Made by a program: the position numbers and the translations under genes. From the NCBI GenBank assembly GCA_031385325.1, contig JANNBJ010000147.1, positions 1 through 64,000 of the forward strand: DNA of 64,000 bases. Reading direction: 5' to 3'. Positions within the stretch are counted from its first letter, which is position 1, and every line of letters begins with the position of its first letter. The notes below the pieces were generated by a model. The model did not search any database, had not been told where the DNA came from, and saw only the letters and a list, made by a program, of their open reading frames with translations. The stretch is from SYFY01 sp031385325 (GTDB lineage Bacteria > Pseudomonadota > Gammaproteobacteria > Pseudomonadales > Azotimanducaceae). Positions 26,975-36,394 of this stretch are shown here, in pieces.

Positions 26975-27622
26975 CTATTCGATCAGAAGGACCTCACCTG
27001 CAAAAAACCCCGTCGAGCTGATACTGACAGGAACCCGCAAACCACCTCGGTTGCCATACCTGATGGCGACGTCAAAGGTCTCATCTTCACGGACCACTCT
27101 GAACGTGCACTGATCACCTGAGCCTTCGGTCAACGAAAACACATACAGGCTTCTACCGGTATGAACGTTGCCAAGATCGCTGCATGGTGGCGACATCCAC
27201 AATGCGCTGACCAGATCAATGCCCGGCTGGACGGTTTCGTTAGGGCGCTGTTCACCATTCTTGCGATAGGTCACTTCACCATTGGCAACCGTCACCAGGC
27301 GTTCCTTGCTGTTGTCGCGGTGGTGATACTCATAACTTACGGGCCGTGGGCGACCATCGGACACCGTGCCCTTCGCCGTGAAGCGCACCCGCAGCGCCTT
27401 GATTAACTCCATGAGACCCAGTGAGGCGGCCTCTCCCTGCACCACGTACTCGGCGCCGGTGACGTCTATCGAAAGACGGATTTCGCCCGCCTCTGCCGTA
27501 CCCATATAGGCCATGTAGTGCAGTTCAATCGATTTGGCGAACACTGGCGAAGAGAAACTCGCCAGCACACCGGCAGCGATACCGACCAGCAGTCGAATCC
27601 ACTTGTTCACCAACGTTTTCAT
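26975..27622 (-). CDS. DUF3108 domain exported protein
   Basis: 215 aa with a signal peptide (LVGIAAGVLASFSSPVFA-KS). The mature part is beta-rich, with IELHYMAYMGTAEAGEIRLSIDV, then RPRPVSYEYHHRDNSKERLVTV and a C-terminal VPVSISS-TGFFAGEVLL, matching DUF3108 proteins of the outer envelope. The function is unknown; the family is proposed to act in envelope or lipid handling. AGGAG precedes the ATG. It is 75 bp upstream of the thiolase gene. Confidence 0.84.
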   Translation of the reverse strand: MKTLVNKWIRLLVGIAAGVLASFSSPVFAKSIELHYMAYMGTAEAGEIRLSIDVTGAEYVVQGEAASLGLMELIKALRVRFTAKGTVSDGRPRPVSYEYHHRDNSKERLVTVANGEVTYRKNGEQRPNETVQPGIDLVSALWMSPPCSDLGNVHTGRSLYVFSLTEGSGDQCTFRVVREDETFDVAIRYGNRGGLRVPVSISSTGFFAGEVLLIE

Positions 27623-27652
27623 AGCCGGGATTCTCCTGCGTGGTGCATGAAC

Positions 27653-28282
27653 TCAGACTGAAGGCAGAGGAATGCTCTGGCCAAGGCGGGGCACATCATA
27701 GCCGCGCTGCACCGCCGGTCGGGCTGCCACGGCTCGATACCAGCGCAACACGTTAGGGTAATCACCGAGGTTCATCTCCTGGTACTCATAGCGGGAAATC
27801 CACGGCCAGCTCGCGATATCGGCAATAGAATAACTGCCACCGACATATTCTTCGCGGCCCAGATGTTGATCGAGAACACCGTACAGCCGACGGCCTTCTT
27901 CCCGATATCGGGTCTCCGCATAAGGTGCTTTGCCCGGATTGAAGCGAACGAAGTGATGAACTTGACCGAGCATTGGCCCGAGCCCGCCCATCTGCCACAT
28001 CAACCACTGCATCGTGGTCCAGCGATCGGTACCCCACAACGTCGGAGCATAGGTGTCAGCAAGGTAGGCGAGGATGGCGCCTGATTCCATCAGCTTGACG
28101 CCGGTGGTTTGATCCACCAACGCCGGAATTTTGTTGTTGGGACTGATGGCCACGAAATCGCGCGTGTATTGTTCACCCTTGGTGATGTTGATGCTGTGAA
28201 CCTCGTACTGGAGATTCATCTCTTCCAAGGCGATGGAAATCTTGCGGCCATTCGGGGTGGCGAAGGTGTAAAGGTCAATCAC
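27653..28282 (-). CDS. Nu-class glutathione S-transferase (YfcG/YghU-like)
   Basis: 209 aa. The start VIDLYTFATPNGRKISIALEE, with the TPNG motif of YfcG-type disulfide-bond reductases, fixes the N-terminus at the GTG at 28282; the longer open frame up to 28495 is not homologous. Further family segments are NKIPALVD, LMESGAILAYLAD and WLMWQMGGLGPMLGQVHHF. It probably reduces organic disulfides or peroxides with glutathione. It is divergent from the diguanylate cyclase gene at 28508. Confidence 0.9.
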   Translation of the reverse strand: MIDLYTFATPNGRKISIALEEMNLQYEVHSINITKGEQYTRDFVAISPNNKIPALVDQTTGVKLMESGAILAYLADTYAPTLWGTDRWTTMQWLMWQMGGLGPMLGQVHHFVRFNPGKAPYAETRYREEGRRLYGVLDQHLGREEYVGGSYSIADIASWPWISRYEYQEMNLGDYPNVLRWYRAVAARPAVQRGYDVPRLGQSIPLPSV

Positions 28283-28507
28283 GGGGTTCGCACTCGCCTG
28301 CAGGTGGCGGCATGGTACAGAAACCGGCTGCGAAACGCTCAATCTGTAAATTCGTTGCGAGATTGGCCAGATGCACGGCAACAGTGTGATCCGTGTCACT
28401 CGCAGCCAGTTTCGATTTGAGTGCATGGGGCCGATGGGTGACTCTACCGAGGCGGATATCCGGACGCCCGATTTGCCCCCACTCCTGCAGAACAAGGACC
28501 AGCTGCC

Positions 28508-30037
28508 GTGCTCGTGTTGACGCCCTGGTCGATTCCCCCACTGCTTGCCGCGCTGGTCGCTGCCGCTCTGTATTCACGTGTTCGCAAGAACGAAGACGTG
28601 CCCGGTGTGAACGGCCTGCTCATGTTGATGCTGGTGGTAGGGTTTGCATCGGTAGGACAAGCGCTGGCCATGCTCCTGGTTGACCCACGACTCAAGCAGC
28701 TTGCAACCCAGCTTGCTTATCTCGGCATCATTCTCGCGCCGATCGCGTGGTTTGCGTTCTGTATCAGCTATTCACGCCGACAGATTCATATCTCCCGTCA
28801 AATGCTCAATCTGGTTACGGTGTTACCAGCGTTGACGTTGATCATCGCTTTGACCAACGACTATCATCATCTGCTCTGGACCACGAGCAGTGATGGAGCA
28901 AAACCTGAGCCGGGGCTCTGGTTTTATATCCAGGTCGTCTACAGCTTTGTTCTCGTCATCAGTGGCAGCGCGATCCTCGCCTTCATGCTGTCGGTCTCGC
29001 AGTCAAACTGGTGGCCTATCACAGCGGTGATCGCCGCCCCTGCTGTTGCCAGCCTGGGCAGTGTCATGACCCTGACGGCGCACCGGGGAATGGGGGAATT
29101 CGACCTGCACGCTCTGGGTTTTGCCATGGGTGCATGGATACTCTATCGAGGGGTGTTACGGTTCGGTCTGCTGGATACCATACCCGTGGTACGGGACCAG
29201 GTTGTCAATCAACTGAGTGATCCAGTAGTTGTCGCCAGTCATCGCGGAATCATCATCGATGCCAATCAGGCCGCGCTCGGCATGTTCGCCATGCCACGCG
29301 AAGAGGTCATCGATCGCACGATCGCTCAGTTCATGCCTAACTGGCCACCCAGCGAACTGTCTGCAAAAGGCTCGGCCAACGCAGAGATCACCATTGGCGG
29401 ACAGATTTACGACGTCGCTTTTTCGAGCCTGGACCCGTCGGCCAGGCTGTCGGATGTTGTGCTGGTATTTCGTGATGTGACGGTAAGACGTGAAGATGAG
29501 CGTCGACTACGGAAAATGCAGAAGGAACTCGAGCGTCTGGCACATACCGATTCGCTGACCGGACTCTACAACCGACGCATCTTCATGCAACGGCTGGAAG
29601 AAGAAGTGGAGCGGGTTCGACGCCACGGCAAAGCATTATCCGTACTGATCTTCGACCTCGATTTTTTCAAACTGGTCAACGATACCTACGGTCACGACAC
29701 CGGCGACGTGGTACTGGTGGCGGTGGCCCGTCTTGCTACCGAAGCCAAACGGATGAGCGACGTTGCGGCTCGCCTTGGTGGCGAAGAATTTGCACTGCTG
29801 CTTCCGGAAACCGACCAGCAAGGCGCTGTGCAACTTGCCCAACGACTACGATCATCCATCGAAAAGAACCTGTATCTGAGCACGTCGGGAACACCGGTCA
29901 AGGTGACCGCAAGCATCGGCGTTGCAACCGCTACGGCGGAAGCCGACGAGATCGAGAAGCTCTTGAGTCTCGCCGACCGCCAACTCTATCGTGCCAAGAA
30001 CAACGGACGCAACCGGGTCTGTTCGACGATGCTCTGA
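28508..30037 (+). CDS. 7TM-PAS-GGDEF diguanylate cyclase
   Basis: 509 aa; makes c-di-GMP from two GTP. The N-terminal 220 residues form a histidine-kinase-type 7TM sensory module (hydrophobic segments near 10-20, 37-58, 72-88, 103-117, 145-160, 175-190 and 203-215). A PAS domain follows (about 230-330, IIDANQAALGMF) and then a GGDEF domain with the active GGEEF motif at 424-428. An RxxD I-site (RMSD, residues 415-418) sits five residues upstream, so product inhibition is likely. The start codon is GTG. It is divergent from the GST gene and its stop is directly followed by an 8-bp tandem repeat. It could supply c-di-GMP to the PilZ protein at 55333, but this is not shown by linkage. Confidence 0.93.
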   Translation: MLVLTPWSIPPLLAALVAAALYSRVRKNEDVPGVNGLLMLMLVVGFASVGQALAMLLVDPRLKQLATQLAYLGIILAPIAWFAFCISYSRRQIHISRQMLNLVTVLPALTLIIALTNDYHHLLWTTSSDGAKPEPGLWFYIQVVYSFVLVISGSAILAFMLSVSQSNWWPITAVIAAPAVASLGSVMTLTAHRGMGEFDLHALGFAMGAWILYRGVLRFGLLDTIPVVRDQVVNQLSDPVVVASHRGIIIDANQAALGMFAMPREEVIDRTIAQFMPNWPPSELSAKGSANAEITIGGQIYDVAFSSLDPSARLSDVVLVFRDVTVRREDERRLRKMQKELERLAHTDSLTGLYNRRIFMQRLEEEVERVRRHGKALSVLIFDLDFFKLVNDTYGHDTGDVVLVAVARLATEAKRMSDVAARLGGEEFALLLPETDQQGAVQLAQRLRSSIEKNLYLSTSGTPVKVTASIGVATATAEADEIEKLLSLADRQLYRAKNNGRNRVCSTML

Positions 30038-30038
30038 T

Positions 30039-30086
30039 GCCAGGTGGCCAGGTGGCCAGGTGAGCAGGTGAGCAGGTGAGCAGGGA
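30039..30086. repeat. 8-bp tandem repeat (six units)
   Basis: Three GCCAGGTG units are followed by two AGCAGGTG units and one diverged AGCAGGGA, starting 2 bp after the stop of the diguanylate cyclase gene. It is a slippage-prone minisatellite in the gap between two convergent genes. Confidence 0.9.
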
Positions 30087-30106
30087 GGCAGACCACCCGC
30101 GGTGGA

Positions 30107-30871
30107 TCAGCGCCGAAGACTCAGCGTGACTGCACCACCGCCATCCAGTGCTTCATAACTGAAGGCGATTGCGCTGGTATCGCCAGTAAAAAACGCCTCA
30201 CGCACAAACGCCGCCATGAAATGGCCAATCGCGCTACCGACGAGCACGTCGCTCACATGATGTTTACCTGCCTCAACTCTCGCCCACGCCGTACCGGCTG
30301 CAAGCAGCTGTGATCCACCGACCAAGCCCAACCGTGCAGGCTCTGACAAATCCATCGAATTGACGTTGTAGGCAGTCATGGTCGCCAGCGCTTGCGTACG
30401 ACCTGCATGGCCTGAGGGAAACGACAAATCGTTCCGTCCATTCGGACGTTCGCGTCCGACCGCTTTTTTCAATCCGGTTGTGACCGCGCCTTCCAGCGCC
30501 ACCGCTGCGAAACCTGCGCCAACCCCCGCCAACTTGTCACCAAAGGAATCACTGGGTGCAACCAGCGCCGTCGTCAACCACAACGCGGAAGTCGCTTTTC
30601 GCAGATCGTTGCTGACGCTATCAGCGTCGTGCCCGAACAGCGGCTGATGATCGATGGCCCAATCGGTCAGCTGACCATCCGCATTATCGATCGTCAGTAG
30701 TCCGGCTGCGGCTATCGGCACCCAGGTACCCGGTTCGGCGGCTGCAGTTCGAGCCGCTTGCCACGCCTCGGAGGCACCTGGCCAGCGTGCACCTGCGCCA
30801 TGCGTGCCGCCACTGGTGATGCAGCCACTGAGTACACATACACATACGATCAGGCCAGCAAACCGTGCCAT
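30107..30871 (-). CDS. PAP2-family phosphatase, lipoprotein
   Basis: 254 aa. A lipoprotein signal, VCVLSGC, puts the acylated Cys at residue 16. The PAP2 (acid phosphatase/haloperoxidase) motifs are KKAVGRERPNGRND, SFPSGHAGRT and ARVEAGKHHVSDVL, containing the conserved Lys, Arg, His, Arg, His and Asp. It would dephosphorylate a lipid or other phosphoester outside the cytoplasm. It is 52 bp downstream of the DUF4340 gene and probably at the end of the ABC-system operon. Confidence 0.9.
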   Translation of the reverse strand: MARFAGLIVCVCVLSGCITSGGTHGAGARWPGASEAWQAARTAAAEPGTWVPIAAAGLLTIDNADGQLTDWAIDHQPLFGHDADSVSNDLRKATSALWLTTALVAPSDSFGDKLAGVGAGFAAVALEGAVTTGLKKAVGRERPNGRNDLSFPSGHAGRTQALATMTAYNVNSMDLSEPARLGLVGGSQLLAAGTAWARVEAGKHHVSDVLVGSAIGHFMAAFVREAFFTGDTSAIAFSYEALDGGGAVTLSLRR

Positions 30872-30923
30872 CCTTCTCTCCCGTATTGATCGTCCTGGTG
30901 TTGATCGTCCTGTTAGCGTTGCA

Positions 30924-31892
30924 CTATTCGGATAGTGCAGGTGTCAGTGCATCATTCCCAGTACTTCCCGTAGAAAGATCAGGCTCTTCATCTCCGCCCT
31001 CCGTCGACGAGTCTTCCGCAGCCGGAGCCAACAGTTCGTCGGAGCCTTCAAGCATCTGCTCGGCAAGATAAGCCGCGAGCTTGTAGGTTCCTTCGATACG
31101 AGAGGAGGTCACGGCGTACTCATTTTCACCAGCACCCTGCTTCAGTTGCAGCGTGTATGCGCCTGTGCCGTCAACGATGGTGAAGGTGCCCTTATCGGTT
31201 CCGGAATTTTCCAGAAGAGAGGCGTCTGCCATTCCGAGCACACGCAGATTTTCCAATCGCTCGGCAAAGCTAGTCGCCTTGTCCTGATTGGCCGCAACAC
31301 CGTCGACCAGCCAGCCCTCCTTGCCTTTTTCCAGTTTGAACCCGGCCGGACTGACTACAGATTTCACTGCACCAGCGGCAGCCAGCAACGCCTTGTCGAG
31401 CCACTCTTCGGCTTTCACTGGCGCCTGGAAGTTGCTGAACGCAACCGAATACACAGAGTCGGAACCCTCTCGACGTGCATGCACACGCTGGAAGCCAGGC
31501 GACGTACCAAGCCACACCTCGCCAACCACTTCTTCACCTTTTTTGAAGGTCACGTGGCGCTGAAACTTTTCGGCCGTGACTTCAAATCGCTCGGTGCTCG
31601 TTGCCGTCGTCGACACGGGCCAGGGCGAGGCAAAATTCGCGAAGTCGCTAACCAGTTTGTCGGCCTTTTCTGCATCAACCGGCACCGCGCCGATCTGCCA
31701 TTTACTGCCGGCGTGTTCAAGCTCGACACTTTCGGTGGGATCAGCGATCACCACTCGATCAACGGTCGAAGGATCGAAGTCCAGAAGTTTTGTCGATGCG
31801 CCATCATCACCACGATCATTCAGAACGAACACGGCGACCAGAACCAGTTGCACTAGAAGTATGCCCGCAAGTATCCCAAGGCGACCGTTCAT
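30924..31892 (-). CDS. DUF4340 protein of a Gld-type ABC system
   Basis: 322 aa. One N-terminal membrane anchor (LGILAGILLVQLVLVAVFVL) is followed by a large extracytoplasmic part built of DUF4340 repeats (VDRVVIADPTESVELEHAGSKWQIG). The start at 31892 has GGGAGG upstream and overlaps the stop of the GldFG gene by 4 nt. DUF4340 proteins regularly accompany GldA/GldF/GldG-like ABC systems; the role is unknown, presumably as a periplasmic accessory part. Confidence 0.87.
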   Translation of the reverse strand: MNGRLGILAGILLVQLVLVAVFVLNDRGDDGASTKLLDFDPSTVDRVVIADPTESVELEHAGSKWQIGAVPVDAEKADKLVSDFANFASPWPVSTTATSTERFEVTAEKFQRHVTFKKGEEVVGEVWLGTSPGFQRVHARREGSDSVYSVAFSNFQAPVKAEEWLDKALLAAAGAVKSVVSPAGFKLEKGKEGWLVDGVAANQDKATSFAERLENLRVLGMADASLLENSGTDKGTFTIVDGTGAYTLQLKQGAGENEYAVTSSRIEGTYKLAAYLAEQMLEGSDELLAPAAEDSSTEGGDEEPDLSTGSTGNDALTPALSE

Positions 31893-34801
31893 GCCACACC
31901 TCCCTGCATCCACGCCAGCACTTCACGTTGTTTGCGGCGTCTCAATTGGCGATATACCAGATAGACGATGAGTACACCGAACAAGGCCAGCCCGTAACTG
32001 GCAAGCTCCAGGGTGCTGCGTTCACTTTCTTCCATGGGTGGCAACGTACGATTGAAATTGCCGCGCGCACGAATGCCGGTGAGGCTTTCATCTTCCAGTG
32101 ACCAATCGATCAGATTCGCCATCATCTGGACCGTGTTGCCGTAGAACGTGCCGTCGGCCGCGCCCACCATGCGCAGTGTCTGGTCGGCGAGAAAGCCATT
32201 GGATGCAAAGACAAACAGACGCGCCGACTCCGGCGAGTGTTCAATGACCGAACCATATACGGGCTTGTTTGTTTCCTTGTCAGCAGCCTTGTCAGCAGCC
32301 TTGTCACCGTCAGGTGCGACCTCTGCCTGGGCAGCCGCAGTGAGCAGCGGCGATGGTTTGCCTTTGAAAAACGACTCGAATCGACCACGCAGGCCTACCG
32401 CGATCATCTGACTGGCCAGCTCTCCTTGCGGCGTAAAGGCAGACAATCCCTGGTCATCGTACTTGGGAATGACGTTTGTATCGGTGGACGTCCAGCTCCC
32501 TGCACTCGAGGTCAGCAGCGGCGTTACTTCAAGGGTTTTCTTCGCCGATTCGCTGAGCACGATCGGTGATGCCCATGGCACAGTCAGTTGCGGCAACCCA
32601 TCGAACACCGGTAGATCTGCCATGCCGGAATCACGCACATCAACAAAGTAGGGGTAGTCCAGCATCACCAGTTCCTGGAAGCTGAAACCACCCACCTTGC
32701 GAGTTACCGGCACCGGGAACGGCGTGTTCTGCGGGTCCATCACCAACGACTGCCCTATGCTGACACCGTTATGCTCCAACCACTCTTCAAGACCGGTAGT
32801 CTGCGGTGTTGCCACCAGGCTTTGTTCTTCGAGCAGGGCATCAAACGCCGCTGCCGCGAGTACCATCGTGCCACCCTGCATCAGATATTGGTCAACGGCG
32901 AACAACTGTTTGTCGCTGAGGCCTTCCGGATCCACCAGCATCAACATCTCGACACCAGCCGGCACTCGACCTTCGTCGAGCGTCGCGGCTTCCACTTCGA
33001 AATCGCTGGCCAGGAAATCGCGCAACTGCGTGAACTGACTGCCTTGTTGCGGCATGAAGGGAGACTGACCACCCACCGGTGTCGGGGTGACCAGCGCTAC
33101 CCGCTTGAGCAGGCCCTTGGCAAAGCGCTTGAGCCCTTCTTCGATCCCCTTGGTGGTGGCTTCTTCTGTCAGCCCTTCGGGCAACGGAATCTGCACGACC
33201 AGCCCTTTCTGATGCAGCGTGAGATAGAAGTAAAACTGGTTCGCATCCAGCAGGCTGAGCGCCATCGGCTGAAAGCCGTATTGCTGCTGGATATCCTTGG
33301 CCAGCGCACCATCTCCTTCCTCCGGATCAAGGATTTCGACCTTGAACTTGTCGCCCGACTTTGCCGCGAGCCCGTTCAACGCCTTGTTCAGAACTTCCCG
33401 ATAGCCGACCAGCGCCTCCGGCAATTTTGCATCCGCCGACAGATATCCCTTGAAGGTAATGGGTTCGTTGATACTGGCGAACAGCGAGTCGCCACCCTGG
33501 AACCCGTACAACACCTTCTTGATGCTGCGGGTGAGATCAAACTCCGGATTGCGCAACTGCACATCCAGATCCGATTCGCCGAGGGCCTTGACCTCGATCA
33601 GATCGCGGAAACTCAGAACCTCGTACTTGTCGCCATACACCACCAGCACATCGAAGTAGGCATTCACGAGGCTTGCCTGATGTCGATCGGCTACCTGGAA
33701 GGGAACGGCCCGAATGCTGTACTTGGTGTTGGCTTCGTCTTCAAGTTCAGGGTTGGACGCAGGATCGACGATTTCCACCCGAACCTTGCCGTTGCCGGCA
33801 ATTTCATATTCGCGCAACAGATCTTTCATGCGTGGCGCAAGCGGAGCCAGCAGCGGATGTGTCTTTTCGCTGAAATAACCGCGAATCAACAAGGGTTCGC
33901 GCAATTGTCCGAGGTAGGCACGTGTTGCATCGGAGATCGAATAGATGCGTCCTTCGGTGAGATCAAATCGAATGCCGCCGACGTTTGCGAGCCAGACATT
34001 GGCAAGCAGTAAATTACCGACCAGAAGCGCCGTGCCCAGTTGCCAGTTTCGGTGCGTGGTCTTGTTGCCATCGTGTGCCCATCGCTCTCGCGTCAGTGCG
34101 TAGACGTTGAGGGCGAGGAAGACCACGGCAATCGACAGGTAGTAATAAAGATCACGCAGATCCAGAACACCACGCGTGATCGACTCGAACCGCGAACCCG
34201 CACCCAGTGACAACAGCAGGTCTGCAAGCCAGCCACCCGCGAGAGAAACCAGCAGCGTTGAACCCAGCAGGTAAAAAACTCCACAGACCAGCGCAGCCAG
34301 CAGCAACGCAACGATCTGGCTGTCCGACCGAGCGCTGACATACAGGCCGATGGCCAGGTACGCGGCACCGAGCAGCATGGCGGCCAGGTAACCAGCAATG
34401 ACCGGGCCCCAATCGAGTTCACCAACGAATGACACGACGATGGGCAACGGCAGTGTCAGCAGCAGAGCCAATCCAAGCAGCATCCAGCACGCGAGGAACT
34501 TGCCAAGCACAAACTCCCACGTCGTTGCTGGCAACGTCGCAATGAACTCGAGCGTTCCTGACCGCCGCTCTTCGCTCCACATCCGCATGGTGATGGCGGC
34601 CGACAGGAAGATCATCAGCACCGGCATCCATTCGAACATGGGTCGAACATCGGCGATGTTGCGTGCGAAAAACGCTTCCATCCAGAAGAACACGAACAGC
34701 GTTACCGCCAGGAAGGCACCCAGAAAGAGATAGCCGATTGGCGCACCAAAAAAGAGGCTGAGCTCCTTGCGCTCGATTTCACGAATGATTGACAGCCTCA
34801 T
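31889..34801 (-). CDS. GldF-GldG fusion: ABC-2 permease with extracytoplasmic domain
   Basis: 970 aa. The first 250 residues are an ABC-2-type permease with six membrane segments, including the diagnostic MRMWSEERRSGTLEFIATLP between the second and third. After another TM segment (about 255-275), a GldG/IFT52-type domain occupies 290-920 (starting FDLTEGRIYSISDATRAYL), and a C-terminal TM anchor (LALFGVLIVYLVYRQLRRRKQ) ends the protein. GldF and GldG are usually separate genes, so this is a fusion. The start overlaps the ATPase stop by 4 nt. It exports or moves an unknown substrate and is not by itself evidence of gliding motility. Confidence 0.9.
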   Translation of the reverse strand: MRLSIIREIERKELSLFFGAPIGYLFLGAFLAVTLFVFFWMEAFFARNIADVRPMFEWMPVLMIFLSAAITMRMWSEERRSGTLEFIATLPATTWEFVLGKFLACWMLLGLALLLTLPLPIVVSFVGELDWGPVIAGYLAAMLLGAAYLAIGLYVSARSDSQIVALLLAALVCGVFYLLGSTLLVSLAGGWLADLLLSLGAGSRFESITRGVLDLRDLYYYLSIAVVFLALNVYALTRERWAHDGNKTTHRNWQLGTALLVGNLLLANVWLANVGGIRFDLTEGRIYSISDATRAYLGQLREPLLIRGYFSEKTHPLLAPLAPRMKDLLREYEIAGNGKVRVEIVDPASNPELEDEANTKYSIRAVPFQVADRHQASLVNAYFDVLVVYGDKYEVLSFRDLIEVKALGESDLDVQLRNPEFDLTRSIKKVLYGFQGGDSLFASINEPITFKGYLSADAKLPEALVGYREVLNKALNGLAAKSGDKFKVEILDPEEGDGALAKDIQQQYGFQPMALSLLDANQFYFYLTLHQKGLVVQIPLPEGLTEEATTKGIEEGLKRFAKGLLKRVALVTPTPVGGQSPFMPQQGSQFTQLRDFLASDFEVEAATLDEGRVPAGVEMLMLVDPEGLSDKQLFAVDQYLMQGGTMVLAAAAFDALLEEQSLVATPQTTGLEEWLEHNGVSIGQSLVMDPQNTPFPVPVTRKVGGFSFQELVMLDYPYFVDVRDSGMADLPVFDGLPQLTVPWASPIVLSESAKKTLEVTPLLTSSAGSWTSTDTNVIPKYDDQGLSAFTPQGELASQMIAVGLRGRFESFFKGKPSPLLTAAAQAEVAPDGDKAADKAADKETNKPVYGSVIEHSPESARLFVFASNGFLADQTLRMVGAADGTFYGNTVQMMANLIDWSLEDESLTGIRARGNFNRTLPPMEESERSTLELASYGLALFGVLIVYLVYRQLRRRKQREVLAWMQGGVA

Positions 34802-35697
34802 GCTTCGACCTCCTCATTCACGCGGCGGAAGATCGTTTCCAGATCCTGCTGCAACGGCGTGATTTCCTGAATCGAGGCGCCACTACCCACCAATGCCTGG
34901 GCCACCTGGGCTGCGCCCGCATCGACCGCGCCCGAAACTTCCAGTAACCAGGCCCCATCATCAACCGAAAGATTCGCAATCATTGGCAGCGCGCGCAGAA
35001 CACTTTCGACATCGCCACCACTGGCTCGTACTCGCAGCGTGCTGGTGTGGACCAGGTCCGCAAGCCGCTCATCGACCACCAGCTTGCCCTGGCGCAGGAT
35101 CAGCGCACGATCACAAATCGCCTTGACCTCCTGCATGATGTGCGTAGATAAAATCACCGTGGCATGTTCGGCCAGCTGACGAATCAGCGAACGCATGTGC
35201 TGGGTCTGTGAGGGATCAAGGCCGTTGGTGGGCTCATCGAGAATAAGAAATTTGGGACGGTGCAGAATCGCCTGAGCGACACCGACCCGCTGTTTGTAAC
35301 CACGAGAAAGAGTGGCGATGGGTTCGAGCAACTTTGGTTCAAGTTCCGTAGCACGAATTGCGGCGGGTACCACTTTGGCAGGATCGAGTCCACGCAGTCG
35401 GGCCGCGTATGCCAGATAGTCGGCAACCGTCAGCTCGGGATAGATCGGCAGACTTTCCGGCAGGTAGCCGATGTGGGCCTGCGTCGCCTCGGGATGGTTC
35501 GCAACATCAAGGCCATCGATTCTCACAAAGCCTGCTGAAGGCTCCAGGTACGCGGTCAGCATTTTCATGATGGTGGTCTTGCCGGCGCCGTTGTGGCCAA
35601 GCAGGCCAACCACTTCACCAGGTTTGATCGAGAAGGAAACATCATCAACGGCGATGAAGTCTCCATATCGTCGGGACAGATTGACTGCCTCCAGCAT
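34798..35697 (-). CDS. ABC transporter ATP-binding protein (GldA-like)
   Basis: 299 aa; drives the fused permease encoded next. Walker A is GHNGAGKTT, the signature is LSRGYKQRVGVAQAI, Walker B is FLILDEPTNGLDP, and the H-loop is STHIMQE. A C-terminal domain of about 80 residues is typical of ABC-2 export ATPases (GldA/CcmA type). I start at 35697, with GAGGAG 7 nt upstream; the frame continues to 35748 without support. It is first of four genes on the minus strand (ATPase, GldFG, DUF4340, PAP2) and divergent from the hydrolase at 35792. Confidence 0.93.
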   Translation of the reverse strand: MLEAVNLSRRYGDFIAVDDVSFSIKPGEVVGLLGHNGAGKTTIMKMLTAYLEPSAGFVRIDGLDVANHPEATQAHIGYLPESLPIYPELTVADYLAYAARLRGLDPAKVVPAAIRATELEPKLLEPIATLSRGYKQRVGVAQAILHRPKFLILDEPTNGLDPSQTQHMRSLIRQLAEHATVILSTHIMQEVKAICDRALILRQGKLVVDERLADLVHTSTLRVRASGGDVESVLRALPMIANLSVDDGAWLLEVSGAVDAGAAQVAQALVGSGASIQEITPLQQDLETIFRRVNEEVEA

Positions 35698-35791
35698 GCG
35701 TTGCTCCTCTGTCGTATTCGGAGGTGGCACGGTATGCGCTCTGCTCAAAAATTCAAGGGGTACCGGATTCAGCTGGTGTTAACATTTCTGC

Positions 35792-36388
35792 ATGAGTGAA
35801 TCACTGTCAATCAACGGGCCAGCAGGCACAATCGAAGCGATGCTGGATCGCGTGGTAGCTGAGAGCGAGGGTATTGCGATCCTCTGCCACCCCCATCCTC
35901 TGTATGGCGGCAGCATGCATGACAGCGTATTGGACGCAGCCGCATCCGCGCTCCTGAACAAAGGGGTCAGCGTGCTGCGTTTCAACTTTCGTGGGGTCGG
36001 GCAGAGTGAGGGCACGCATGCAAAGGGTGAGGGAGAGGCCGATGACCTGGTGGCCGTCGTCAAGTGGGCCCTGGAATTCTGTCCGTCAGAATCACTCATT
36101 CTCGCCGGCTATTCCTTCGGCGCAACCGTCGCATGGCGCGCAGCCCACACCTTGCCAAACCTTGAGCGCCTGATACTCATCGCCCCACCGGTTGGCATGA
36201 TGCCCTTTACCGCACCAGCACCAACTTGTCCGGTCCACGTGGTGTATGGCGATGCTGATGAGTACATCGATCCTGCCGCGCTGGCCGCCTGGATGGGTGT
36301 GACCCGACACCAGGTGGTGGGTGCGAATCACTTTTTCATGGGTGAATGGCAGGGTCTGACTACAGCCCTCGATGCCGCGCTTGTATAA
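35792..36388 (+). CDS. Small alpha/beta hydrolase
   Basis: 198 aa. Typical of the compact hydrolases once annotated as CocE/NonD-related: HPHPLYGGSMHDSVLDAAASAL near the start, FNFRGVGQSEG, nucleophile elbow LAGYSFGATVAW (Ser in GYSFG), VVYGDADEYI with the catalytic Asp, and GANHFFMGE with the catalytic His. The triad is complete. It is probably a cytosolic esterase of unknown substrate. It stands alone, divergent from the ABC operon. Confidence 0.91.
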   Translation: MSESLSINGPAGTIEAMLDRVVAESEGIAILCHPHPLYGGSMHDSVLDAAASALLNKGVSVLRFNFRGVGQSEGTHAKGEGEADDLVAVVKWALEFCPSESLILAGYSFGATVAWRAAHTLPNLERLILIAPPVGMMPFTAPAPTCPVHVVYGDADEYIDPAALAAWMGVTRHQVVGANHFFMGEWQGLTTALDAALV

Positions 36389-36394
36389 CCCGGA

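Noticed and set aside
30039..30086. The 8-bp repeat as a CRISPR array.
   Set aside because: The units are too short and directly abutting, with no spacers and no cas genes nearby.
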